Notes under the pieces: generated by a model | What the model saw: only the letters and a program-made list of their open reading frames with translations | Database searches by the model: none | What the model was told of the DNA's origin: nothing | Shown here: one piece after another, positions 1 through 11,514 of the stretch | Position numbering within the stretch: the first letter of the stretch is position 1 | How the letters are laid out: each line of letters begins with the position of its first letter | Translations under genes and position numbers: made by a program | Origin: Auanema rhodensis | Lineage: Eukaryota; Nematoda; Chromadorea; Rhabditida; Rhabditidae | Assembly (NCBI GenBank): GCA_964057225.1 | Contig: OZ059900.1 | Location: 3,358,501 to 3,422,500, forward strand | Reading direction: 5' to 3' | DNA length: 64,000 bases

Positions 1-3000
1 TTATGCCTTAACACCATATACTCACCGATTTTTGGTACAAAATCTGTAATACTCGTAAATTTTGATCATATTCGTTAAGATTTGAGAATCAAACATACAA
101 TACACAAAATCAGTCTATTTTTATGAGCTTGCACTGATATATATTCATTTTGATCAAAAAAGGTCGAAAAAAGAAAGAATTTTTGAAATTTCCGAGTTTT
201 GAGTCTAATTTGGCTAAATCGCTCATATATATGATCAGAAGCATAGTTTTATTGTCTATAACAACAAAAGTCATCAATTAAACGCTAGTGATGTTTTAAT
301 ACTGATTTTCGCTCAAATAGCATTACTACACTAAGTATGGTCGTTTTTATGCCTTTAACACCATATACTCACCGATTTTTGGTACAAAATCTGTAATACT
401 CGTAAATTTTGATCATATTCGTTAAGATTTGAAAATCAAACACACAATAAACAAAATCAGTTTATTTTTATGAGTTTGCACTGATATATATTCATTTTGA
501 TCAAAAAAGGTCGAAAATAGAAAGAATTTTTGAATTTTCCGAGTTTTGAGTCCAATTTGGCTAAATCGCTCATATATATGATCAAAAGCATAGTTTTATT
601 GTCTATAACAACAAAAGTCATTAATTAAACACTAATGATGTTTAAATCACTAAATTTCGCTCAAATAGCACTACTACACTAAGTATGGTCGTTTTTATGC
701 CTTTAACACCATATACTCACCGATTTTTGGTACAAAATCTGTAATACTCGTAAATTTTGATCATATTCGTTAAGATTTGAGAATCAAACACACAATACAC
801 AAAATCAGTCTATTTTTATGAGCTTGCACTGATATATATTCATTTTGATCAAAAAAGGTCGAAAAAAGAAAGAATTTTTGAAATTTCCGAGTTTTGAGTC
901 CAATTTGGCTAAATCGCTCATATATATGATCAAAAGCATAGTTTTATTGTCTATAACAACAAAAGTCATCAATTAAACGCTAGTGATGTTTAAATACTGA
1001 TTTTCGCTCAAATAGCATTACTACACTAAGTATGGTCGTTTTTATGCCTTTAACACCATATACTCACCGATTTTTGGTACAAAATCTGTAATACTTGTAA
1101 ATTTTGATCATATTTGTTAAGATTTGAGAATCAAACACACAATAAACAAAATCAGTCTATTTTTATGAGCTTGCACTGATATATATTCATTTTGATCAAA
1201 AAAGGTCGAAAATAGAAAGAATTTTTGAAATTTCCGAGTTTTGAGTCCAATTTGGCTAAATTGCTCATATATATGATCAAAAGCATAGTTTTATTGTCTA
1301 TAACAACAAAAGTCATCAATTAAACGCTAGTGATGTTTAAATACTGAATTTCGCTCAAATAGCATAACTACACTAAGTATGGTCGTTTTTATGCCTTTAA
1401 CACCATATACTCACCGATTTTTGGTACAAAATCTGTAATACTCGTAAATTTTGCTCATATTCGTTAAGATTTGAGAATCAAACATACAATACACGAAATC
1501 AGTCTATTTTTATGAGCTTGCACTGATATATATTCATTTTGATCAAAAAAGGTCGAAAATAGAAAGAATTTTTGAAATTTCCGAGTTTTGAGTCTAATTT
1601 GGCTAAATCGCTCATATATATGATCAAAAGCATAGTTTTATTGTCTATGACAACAAAAGTCATCAATTAAACGCTAGTGATGTTTAAATACTGAATTTCG
1701 ATCAAATAGCATTACTACACTAAGTATGGTCGTTTTTATGCCTTTAACACCATATACTCACCGATTTTTGGTACAAAATCTGTAATACTCGTAAATTTTG
1801 ATCATATTCGTTAAGATTTGAGAATCAAACACACAATACACAAAATCAGTCTATTTTTATGAGTTTGCACTGATATATATTCATTTTGATCAAAAAAGGT
1901 CGAAAATAGAAAGAATTTTTGAAATTTCCGAGTTTTGAGTCCAATTTGGCTAAATCGCTCATATATATGATCAAAAGCATAGTTTTATTGTCTATAACAA
2001 CAAAAGTCATCAATTAAACGCTAGTGATGTTTAAATACTGAATTTCGATCAAATAGCATTACTACACTAAGTATGGTCGTTTTTATGCCTTTAACACCAT
2101 ATACTCACCGATTTTTGGTACAAAATCTGTAATACTCGTAAATTTTGATCATATTCGTTAAGATTTGAGAATCAAACACACAATACACAAAATCAGTCTA
2201 TTTTTATGAGTTTGCACTGATATATATTCATTTTGATCAAAAAAGGTCGAAAATAGAAAGAATTTTTGAAATTTCCGAGTTTTGAGTCCAATTTGGCTAA
2301 ATCGCTCATATATATGATCAAAAGCATAGTTTTATTGTCTATAACAACAAAAGTCATCAATTAAACGCTAGTGATGTTTAAATACTGAATTTCGCCCAAA
2401 TAGCATTACTACACTAAGTATGGTCGTTTTTATGCCTTTAACACCATATACTCACCGATTTTTGGTACAAAATCTGTAATACTCGTAAATTTTGATCATA
2501 TTCGTTAAGATTTGAGAATCAAACATACAATACACGAAATCAGTCTATTGTTATGAGCTTGCACTGATATATATTCATTTTGATCAAAAAAGGTCGAAAA
2601 TAGAAAGAATTTTTGAAATTTCCGAGTTTTGAGTCTAATTTGGCTAAATCGCTCATATATATGATCAGAAGCATAGTTTTATTGTCTATGACAACAAAAG
2701 TCATCAATTAAACGCTAGTGATGTTTTAATACTGAATTTCGCTCAAATAGCATTACTACACTAAGTATGGTCGTTTTTATGCCTTTAACACCATATACTC
2801 ACCGATTTTTGGTACAAAATCTGTAATACTCGTAAATTTTGATCATATTCGTTAAGATTTGAGAATCAAACACACAATACACAAAATCAGTCTATTTTTA
2901 TGAGCTTGCACTGATATATATTCATTTTGATCAAAAAAGGTCGAAAATAGAAAGAATTTTTGAATTTTCCGAGTTTTGAGTCCAATTGGGCTAAATCGCT

Positions 3001-4294
3001 CATATATATGATCAAAAGCATAGTTTTTTTGTCTATGACAACAAAAGTCATTAATTAAACACTAATGATGTTTAAATCACTAAATTTCGCTCAAATAGCA
3101 TTACTACACTAAGTATGGTCGTTTTTATGCCTTTAACACCATATACTCACCGATTTTTGGTACAAAATCTGTAATACTCGTAAATTTTGATCATATTCGT
3201 TAAGATTTGAGAATCAAACACACAATACACAAAATCAGTCTATTTTTATGAGCTTGCACTGATATATATTCATTTTGATCAAAAAAGGTCGAAAATAGAA
3301 AGAATTTTTGAATTTTCCGAGTTTTGAGTCCAATTGGGCTAAATCGCTCATATATATGATCAAAAGCATAGTTTTTTTGTCTATGACAACAAAAGTCATT
3401 AATTGAACACTAATGATGTTTAAATCACTAAATTTCGCTCAAATAGCATTACTACACTAAGTATGGTCGTTTTTATGCCTTTAACACCATATACTCACCG
3501 ATTTTTGGTACAAAATCTGTAATACTCGTAAATTTTGATCATATTCGTTAAGATTTGAGAATCAAACACACAATACACAAAATCAGTCTATTTTTATGAG
3601 CTTGCACTGATATATATTCATTTTGATCAAAAAAGGTCGAAAATAGAAAGAATTTTTGAAATTTCCGAGTTTTGAGTCCAATTTGGCTGAATCGCTCATA
3701 TATATGATCAAAAGCATAGTTTTATTGTCTATAACAACAAAAGTCATCAATTAAACGCTAGTGATGTTTTAATACTGAATTTCGCTCAAATAGCATTAGT
3801 ACACTAAGTATGGTCGTTTTTATGCCTTTAACACCATATACTCACCGATTTTTGGTACAAAATCTGTAATACTTGTAAATTTTGATCATATTTGTTAAGA
3901 TTTGAGAATCAAACACACAATACACAAAATCAGTCTATTTTTATGAGTTTGCACTGATATATATTCATTTTGATCAAAAAAGGTCGAAAATAGAAAGAAT
4001 TTTGGAAATGTCCGAGTTTTGAGTCCAATTTGGCTAAATCGCTCATATATATGATCAAAAGCATAGTTTTATTGTCTATAACAACAAAAGTCATCAATTA
4101 AACGCTAGTGATGTTTAAATACTGAATTTCGCTCAAATAGCATTACTACACTAAGTATGGTCGTTTTTATGCCTTTAACACCATATACTCACCGATTTTT
4201 GGTACAAAATCTGTAATACTCGTAAATTTTGATCATATTCGTTAAGATTTGAGAATCAAACATACAATACACGAAATCAGTCTATTTTTATGAG
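1..4294 (-). repeat. Satellite array block 1, minus orientation, about 12 monomers
   Basis: This block is a head-to-tail tandem array of the 347/348-bp satellite, read here as the reverse complement of the reference orientation. Successive copies of the motif TCGTTTTTATGCC fall at 341, 689, 1036, 1383 and 1730, giving spacings of 348, 347, 347 and 347. There is no other sequence in the block. Monomers differ by a few substitutions each; notable private ones are ATTTTGCTCATATTC near 1450, GAATTTCGCCCAAATAG near 2390 and TCTATTGTTATGAG near 2545. The first monomer has GCCTTAACACC where nearly all others have GCCTTTAACACC. The block ends at the inversion junction near 4297. It is present a second time at 17804-22097. 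No gene is supported. Confidence 0.97.
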
Positions 4295-4300
4295 TGTTTG
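4263..4300. other. Inversion junction J1 (minus to plus monomers)
   Basis: Minus-orientation satellite matches through TATTTTTATGAG, ending at 4294. Plus-orientation satellite resumes at about 4299 with TGTGTTTGATTCTC. The bases TGTT at 4295-4298 fit neither side. The flanking arms form an inverted repeat (GAGAATCAAACA ending at 4262 against TGTTTGATTCTC starting at 4301), separated by 38 bp, so the site could extrude a hairpin. The arms are not identical further out: the left reads CTCGTAAAT where the right is the complement of CTTGTAAAT, and the right arm has a deletion. This argues against a simple read fold-back artefact. Confidence 0.9.
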
Positions 4301-4400
4301 TGTTTGATTCTCAAATCTTAACAAATATGATCAAAATTTACAAGTATTACAGATTTTGTTCCAAAAATCGGTGAGTATATGGTGTTAAAGGCATAAAAAC

Positions 4401-4723
4401 GACCATACTTAGTGTAGTAATGTAGCATCACTAGCGTTTAATTGATGACTTTTGTTGTTATAGACAATAAAACTATGCTTTTGATCATATATATGAGCGA
4501 TTTAGCCAAATTGGACTCAAAACTCGGAAATTTCAAAAATTCTTTCTATTTTCGACCTTTTTTGATCAAAATGAATATATATCAGTGCAAGCTCATAAAA
4601 ATAGACTGATTTTGTGTATTGTGTGTTTGATCCTCAAATCTTAACGAATATGATCAAAATTTACGAGTATTACAGATTTTGTACCAAAAATCGGTGAGTA
4701 TATGGTGTTAAAGGCATAAAAAC
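4401..4723 (+). repeat. Shortened 323-bp monomer with net 24-bp deletion
   Basis: The distance from one GACCATACTT (4401) to the next (4724) is 323 bp instead of 347. Where other monomers have about 27 bases between GTAGTAATG and CATCACTAGCG, this copy has only TAG (around 4422-4426), a net loss of 24 bp. The lost part includes the TTGAGCGAAA motif and the start of the central variable cassette. It is the first complete plus monomer after junction J1. An identical shortened monomer follows the third junction near 22204-22526, so the deletion predates the duplication. Confidence 0.93.
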
Positions 4724-5070
4724 GACCATACTTAGTGTAGTAATGCTATTTGAGCGAAAATCAGTATTTAAACATCACTAGCGTTTAATTGATGACTTTT
4801 GTTGTCATAGACAATAAAACTATGCTTCTGATCATATATATGAGCGATTTAGCCAAATTAGACTCAAAACTCGGAAATTTCAAAAATTCTTTCTATTTTC
4901 GACCTTTTTTGATCAAAATGAATATATATCAGTGCAAGCTCATAAAAATAGACTGATTTCGTGTATTGTATGTTTGATTCTCAAATCTTAACGAATATGA
5001 TCAAAATTTACGAGTATTACAGATTTTGTACCAAAAATCGGTGAGTATATGATGTTAAAGGCATAAAAAC
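4724..5070 (+). repeat. Reference monomer (347 bp) with internal landmarks
   Basis: This representative copy runs from GACCATACTT to the base before the next one at 5071. In order it contains the start motif GACCATACTTAGTGTAG, the TTGAGCGAAA box, a central variable cassette (about 4756-4791), a 12-bp perfect dyad TCATATATATGA (4832-4843), A/T-rich tracts around 4875-4920, and a variable tail with GATTTCGTGTATTG. Three palindromic TGATCA sites occur at 4829, 4910 and 4998, dividing the monomer into 178, 81 and 88 bp. An ATG at 4792 opens a 54-codon frame that ends at TGA 4954-4956; I regard it as incidental. No long internal half-repeat was seen. Confidence 0.95.
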
Positions 5071-8000
5071 GACCATACTTAGTGTAGTAATGCTATTTGA
5101 GCGAAATTCAGTATTTAAACATCACTAGCGTTTAATTGATGACTTTTGTTGTTATAGACAATAAAACTATGCTTTTGATCATATATATGAGCGATTTAGC
5201 CAAATTGGACTCAAAACTCGGACATTTCCAAAATTCTTTCTATTTTCGACCTTTTTTGATCAAAATGAATATATATCAGTGCAAACTCATAAAAATAGAC
5301 TGATTTTGTGTATTGTGTGTTTGATTCTCAAATCTTGACAAATATGATCAAAATTTACAAGTATTACAGATTTTGTACCAAAAATCGGTGAGTATATGGT
5401 GTTAAAGGCATAAAAACGACCATACTTAGTGTAGTAATGCTATTTGAGCGAAATTCAGTATTAAAACATCACTAGCGTTTAATTGATGACTTTTGTTGTT
5501 ATAGACAATAAAACTATGCTTTTGATCATATATATGAGCGATTCAGCCAAATTGGACTCAAAACTCGGAAATTTCAAAAATTCTTTCTATTTTCGACCTT
5601 TTTTGATCAAAATGAATATATATCAGTGCAAGCTCATAAAAATAGACTGATTTCGTGTATTGTGTGTTTGATTCTCAAATCTTAACGAATATGATCAAAA
5701 TTTACGAGTATTACAGATTTTGTACCAAAAATCGGTGAGTATATGGTGTTAAAGGCATAAAAACGACCATACTTAGTGTAGTAATGCTATTTGAGCGAAA
5801 TTCAGTATTTAAACATCACTAGCGTTTAATTGATGACTTTTGTTGTTATAGACAATAAAACTATGCTTTTGATCATATATATGAGCGATTTAGCCAAATT
5901 GGACTCAAAACTCGGACATTTCCAAAATTCTTTCTATTTTCGACCTTTTTTGATCAAAATGAATATATATCAGTGCAAGCTCATAAAAATAGACTGATTT
6001 CGTGTATTGTATGTTTGATTCCCAAATCTTAACGAATATGATCAAATTTTACGAGTATTACAGATTTTGTACCAAAAATCGGTGAGTATATGGTGTTAAA
6101 GGCATAAAAACGACCATACTTAGTGTAGTAATGCTATTTGAGCGAAATTCAGTATTAAAACATCACTAGCGTTTAATTGATGACTTTTGTTGTTATAGAC
6201 AATAAAACTATGCTTTTGATCATATATATGAGCGATTCAGCCAAATTGGACTCAAAACTCGGAAATTTCAAAAATTCTTTCTATTTTCGACCTTTTTTGA
6301 TCAAAATGAATATATATCAGTGCAAACTCATAAAAATAGACTGATTTTGTGTATTGTGTGTTTGATTCTCAAATCTTGACAAATATGATCAAAATTTACA
6401 AGTATTACAGATTTTGTACCAAAAATCGGTGAGTATATGGTGTTAAAGGCATAAAAACGACCATACTTAGTGTAGTAATGCTATTTGAGCGAAATTCAGT
6501 ATTAAAACATCACTAGCGTTTAATTGATGACTTTTGTTGTTATAGACAATAAAACTATGCTTTTGATCATATATATGAGCGATTCAGCCAAATTGGACTC
6601 AAAACTCGGAAATTTCAAAAATTCTTTCTATTTTCGACCTTTTTTGATCAAAATGAATATATATCAGTGCAAGCTCATTAAAATAGACTGATTTCGTGTA
6701 TTGTGTGTTTGATTCTCAAATCTTAACGAATATGATCAAAATTTACGAGTATTACAGATTTTGTACCAAAAATCGGTGAGTATATGGTGTTAAAGGCATA
6801 AAAACGACCATACTTAGTGTAGTAATGCTATTTGAGCGAAAATCAGTATTTAAACATCACTAGCGTTTAATTGATGACTTTTGTTGTTATAGACAATAAA
6901 ACTATGCTTTTGATCATATATATGAGCGATTTAGCCAAATTGGACTCAAAACTCGGACATTTCCAAAATTCTTTCTATTTTCGACCTTTTTTGATCAAAA
7001 TGAATATATATCAGTGCAAACTCATAAAAATAGACTGATTTTGTGTATTGTGTGTTTGATTCTCAAATCTAAACAAATATGATCAAAATTTACAAGTATT
7101 ACAGATTTTGTACCAAAAATCGGTGAGTATATGGTGTTAAAGGCATAAAAACGACCATACTTAGTGTAGTAATGCTATTTGAGCGAAATTTAGTGATTTA
7201 AACATCATTAGTGTTTAACTAATGACTTTTGTTGTCATAGACAATAAAACTATGCTTCTGATCATATATATGAGCGATTTAGCCAAATTAGACTCAAAAC
7301 TCGTAAATTTCAAAAATTCTTTCTATTTTCGACCTTTTTTGATCAAAATGAATATATATCAGTGCATGCTCATAAAAATAGACTGATTTTGTGTATTGTA
7401 TGTTTGATTCTCAAATCTTAACGAATATGATCAAAATTTACGAGTATTACAGATTTTGTACCAAAAATCGGTGAGTATATGGTGTTAAAGGCATAAAAAC
7501 GACCATACTTAGTGTAGTAATGCTATTTGAGCGAAATTCAGTATTTAAACATCACTAGCGTTTAATTAATGACTTTTGTTGTTGTAGACAATAAAACTAT
7601 GCTTTTGATCATATATATGAGCGATTTAGCCAAATTGGACTCAAAACTCGGAAATTTCAAAAATTCTTTCTATTTTCGACCTTTTTTGATCAAAATGAAT
7701 ATATATCAGTGCAAGCTCATAAAAATAGACTGATTTTGTGTATTGTGTGTTTGATTCTCAAATCTTAACAAATATGATCAAAATTTACGAGTATTACAGA
7801 TTTTGTACCAAAAATCGGTGAGTATATGGTGTTAAAGGCATAAAAACGACCATACTTAGTGTAGTAATGCTATTTGAGCGAAATTTAGTGATTTAAACAT
7901 CATTAGTGTTTAATTAATGACTTTTGTTGTCATAGACAATAAAACTATGCTTTTGATCATATATATGAGCGATTTAGCCAAATTGGACTCAAAACTCGGA

Positions 8001-8807
8001 AATTTCAAAAATTCTTTCTATTTTCGACCTTTTTTGATCAAAATGAATATATATCAGTGCAAGCTCATAAAAATAGACTGATTTTGTGTATTGTGTGTTT
8101 GATTCTCAAATCTTAACGAATATGATCAAAATTTACGAGTATTACAGATTTTGTAATAAAAATCGGTGAGTATATGGTGTTAAAGGCATAAAAACGACCA
8201 TACTTAGTGTAGTAATGCTATTTGAGCGAAAATCAGTATTTAAACATCACTAGCGTTTAATTGATGACTTTTGTTGTTATAGACAATAAAACTATGCTTT
8301 TGATCATATATATGAGCGATTTAGCCAAATTCGACTCAAAACTCGGACATTTCCAAAATTCTTTCTATTTTCGACCTTTTTTGATCAAAATGAATATATA
8401 TCAGTGCAAACTCATAAAAATAGACTGATTTTGTGTATTGTGTGTTTGATTCTCAAATCTTAACAAATATGATCAAAATTTACAAGTATTACAGATTTTG
8501 TACCAAAAATCGGTGAGTATATGGTGTTAAAGGCATAAAAACGACCATACTTAGTGTAGTAATGCTATTTGAGCGAAAATCAGTATTTAAACATCACTAG
8601 CGTTTAATTGATGACTTTTGTTGTTATAGACAATAAAACTATGCTTTTGATCATATATATGAGCGATTTAGCCAAATTCGACTCAAAACTCGGACATTTC
8701 CAAAATTCTTTCTATTTTCGACCTTTTTTGATCAAAATGAATATATATCAGTGCAAACTCATAAAAATAGACTGATTTTGTGTATTGTGTGTTTGATTCT
8801 CAAATCT

Positions 8808-8854
8808 TAACAAATATGATCAAAATTTACAAGTATTACAGATTTTGTACCAAA
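8808..8854. other. Inversion junction J2 (plus to minus monomers)
   Basis: Plus satellite is continuous to GTTTTGTACCAAAA-type sequence ending at about 8855, then minus satellite begins with AAGATTTGAGAATC. The two sides overlap by the dinucleotide AA (8854-8855). The flanks form an inverted repeat: CTCAAATCT ending at 8807 and AGATTTGAG starting at 8855, with a 47-bp spacer. The breakpoint phase in the monomer differs from J1 by about 60 bp, so J2 is an independent event. The arms differ at several sites (for example TTTTCGACC versus TTTTTTCGACC), so they are not a perfect palindrome. Confidence 0.9.
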
Positions 8855-11514
8855 AGATTTGAGAATCAAACATACAATACACAAAATCAGTCTATTTTTA
8901 TGAGCTTGCACTGATATATATTCATTTTGATCAAAAAAGGTCGAAAAAAGAAAGAATTTTTGAAATTTCCGAGTTTTGAGTCTAATTTGGCTAAATCGCT
9001 CATATATATGATCAGAAGCATAGTTTTATTGTCTATAACAACAAAAGTCATCAATTAAACGCTAGTGATGTTTTAATACTGATTTTCGCTCAAATAGCAT
9101 TACTACACTAAGTATGGTCGTTTTTATGCCTTTAACACCATATACTCACCGATTTTTGGTACAAAATCTGTAATACTCGTAAATTTTGATCATATTCGTT
9201 AAGATTTGAAAATCAAACACACAATAAACAAAATCAGTTTCTTTTTATGAGTTTGCACTGATATATATTCATTTTGATCAAAAAAGGTCGAAAATAGAAA
9301 GAATTTTTGAATTTTCCGAGTTTTGAGTCCAATTTGGCTAAATCGCTCATATATATGATCAAAAGCATAGTTTTATTGTCTATAACAACAAAAGTCATTA
9401 ATTGAACACTAATGATGTTTAAATCACTAAATTTCGCTCAAATAGCATTACTACACTAAGTATGGTCGTTTTTATGCCTTTTACACCATATACTCACCGA
9501 TTTTTGGTACAAAATCTGTAATACTCGTAAATTTTGATCATATTCGTTAAGATTTGAGAATCAAACACACAATACACAAAATCAGTCTATTTTTATGAGC
9601 TTGCACTGATATATATTCATTTTGATCAAAAAAGGTCGAAAAAAGAAAGAATTTTTGAAATTTCCGAGTTTTGAGTCCAATTTGGCTAAATCGCTCATAT
9701 ATATGATCAAGAGCATAGTTTTATTGTCTATAACAACAAAAGTCATCAATTAAACGCTAGTGATGTTTAAATACTGATTTTCGCTCAAATAGCATTACTA
9801 CACTAAGTATGGTCGTTTTTATGCCTTTAACACCATATACTCACCGATTTTTGGTACAAAATCTGTAATATTCGTAAATTTTGATCATATTCGTTAAGAT
9901 TTGAGAATCAAACATACAATACACAAAATCAGTCTATTTTTATGAGCTTGCACTGATATATATTCATTTTGATCAAAAAAGGTCGAAAAAAGAAAGAATT
10001 TTTGAAATTTCCGAGTTTTGAGTCCAATTTGGCTAAATCGCTCATATATATGATCAAGAGCATAGTTTTATTGTCTATAACAACAAAAGTCATCAATTAA
10101 ACGCTAGTGATGTTTTAATACTGAATTTCGCTCAAATAGCATTACTACACTAAGTATGGTCGTTTTTATGCCTTTAACACCATATACTCACCGATTTTTG
10201 GTACAAAATCTGTAATACTTGTAAATTTTGATCATATTTGTTAAGATTTGAGAATCAAACACACAAGACACAAAATCAGTCTATTTTTATGAGCTTGCAC
10301 TGATATATATTCATTTTGATCAAAAAAGGTCGAAAATAGAAAGAATTTTTGAAATTTCCGAGTTTTGAGTCCAATTTGGCTAAATCGCTCATATATATGA
10401 TCAAAAGCATAGTTTTATTGTCTATAACAACAAAAGTCATCAATTAAACGCTAGTGATGTTTAAATACTGAATTTCGCTCAAATAGCATTACTACACTAA
10501 GTATGGTCGTTTTTATGCCTTTAACACCATATACTCACCGATTTTTGGTACAAAATCTGTAATACTCGTAAATTTTGATCATATTCGTTAAGATTTGAGA
10601 ATCAAACACACAATACACAAAATAAGTCTATTTTTATGAGTTTGCACTGATATATATTCATTTTGATCAAAAAAGGTCGAAAATAGAAAGAATTTTTGAA
10701 ATTTCCGAGTTTTGAGTCCAATTTGGCTAAATCGCTCATATATATGATCAAAAGCATAGTTTTATTGTCTATAACAACAAAAGTCATCAATTAAACGCTA
10801 GTGATGTTTAAATACTGAATTTCGCTCAAATAGCATTACTACACTAAGTATGGTCGTTTTTATGCCTTTAACACCATATACTCACCGATTTTTGGTACAA
10901 AATCTGTAATACTCGTAAATTTTGATCATATTCGTTAAGATTTGAGAATCAAACATACAATACACGAAATCAGTCTATTGTTATGAGCTTGCACTGATAT
11001 ATATTCATTTTGATCAAAAAAGGTCGAAAATAGAAAGAATTTTTGAAATTTCCGAGTTTTGAGTCTAATTTGGCTAAATCGCTCATATATATGATCAGAA
11101 GCATAGTTTTATTGTCTATGACAACAAAAGTCATCAATTAAACGCTAGTGATGTTTAAATACTGATTTTCGCTCAAATAGCATTACTACACTAAGTATGG
11201 TCGTTTTTATGCCTTTAACACCATATACTCACCGATTTTTGGTACAAAATCTGTAATACTCGTAAATTTTGATCATATTCGTTAAGATTTGAGAATCAAA
11301 CACACAATACACAAAATCAGTCTATTTTTATGAGCTTGCACTGATATATATTCATTTTGATCAAAAAAGGTCGAAAAAAGAAAGAATTTTTGAAATTTCC
11401 GAGTTTTGAGTCCAATTTGGCTAAATCGCTCATATATATGATCAAAAGCATAGTTTTATTGTCTATAACAACAAAAGTCATCAATTAAACGCTAGTGATG
11501 TTTAAATACTGATT

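Larger units (their letters stand above)
1..7036. repeat. Segmental duplication copy A (7.04 kb, includes J1)
   Basis: Bases 1-7036 match 17804-24839 at a constant offset of 17,803 with no length difference. The match includes rare private variants of at least fifteen monomers, junction J1 and the 24-bp deletion. By eye I found a single mismatch, A at 6842 against T at 24645 (CGAAAATC against CGAAATTC). The first clear divergence is G 7037 against A 24840. The left limit cannot be seen because the window starts at base 1. Confidence 0.92.
4299..8853 (+). repeat. Satellite array block 2, plus orientation, about 13 monomers
   Basis: This is a tandem array of the same satellite in the opposite orientation to its neighbours on both sides, so it is an inverted segment of about 4.55 kb inside a minus array. 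Monomers carry GAATATATATCAG and mostly the CACTAGCG form of the central cassette; CATTAGTG forms occur near 7205 and 7900. Four-monomer patterns recur: GGACATTTCCAAAATTC copies lie near 5218, 5914, 6955, 8344 and 8692. One monomer has a private TGTAATAAAAATCGG near 8152 where others read TGTACCAAAAATCGG. No gene or non-satellite sequence is present. Confidence 0.96.

Noticed and set aside
4263-4300. J1 as a PacBio fold-back (missed adapter) artefact
   Set aside because: A fold-back would give identical arms. Here the arms differ at CpG sites and by a 24-bp deletion, and the same junction appears twice with its own flanks. Assembly error of another kind is still possible.
4299-8853. Inverted segment as a mobile element with terminal inverted repeats
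   Set aside because: Its interior is ordinary satellite with no coding capacity, and its ends are different phases of the monomer rather than conserved termini with a target-site duplication.
10602-10790. Minus-strand 62-codon frame (and the similar one at 17546-17734)
   Set aside because: It is the same incidental frame seen in the minus blocks. It is longer here only because single-base changes (AAAATAAGTC, and AAAAGAAGTC at 17565) remove the usual TGA.
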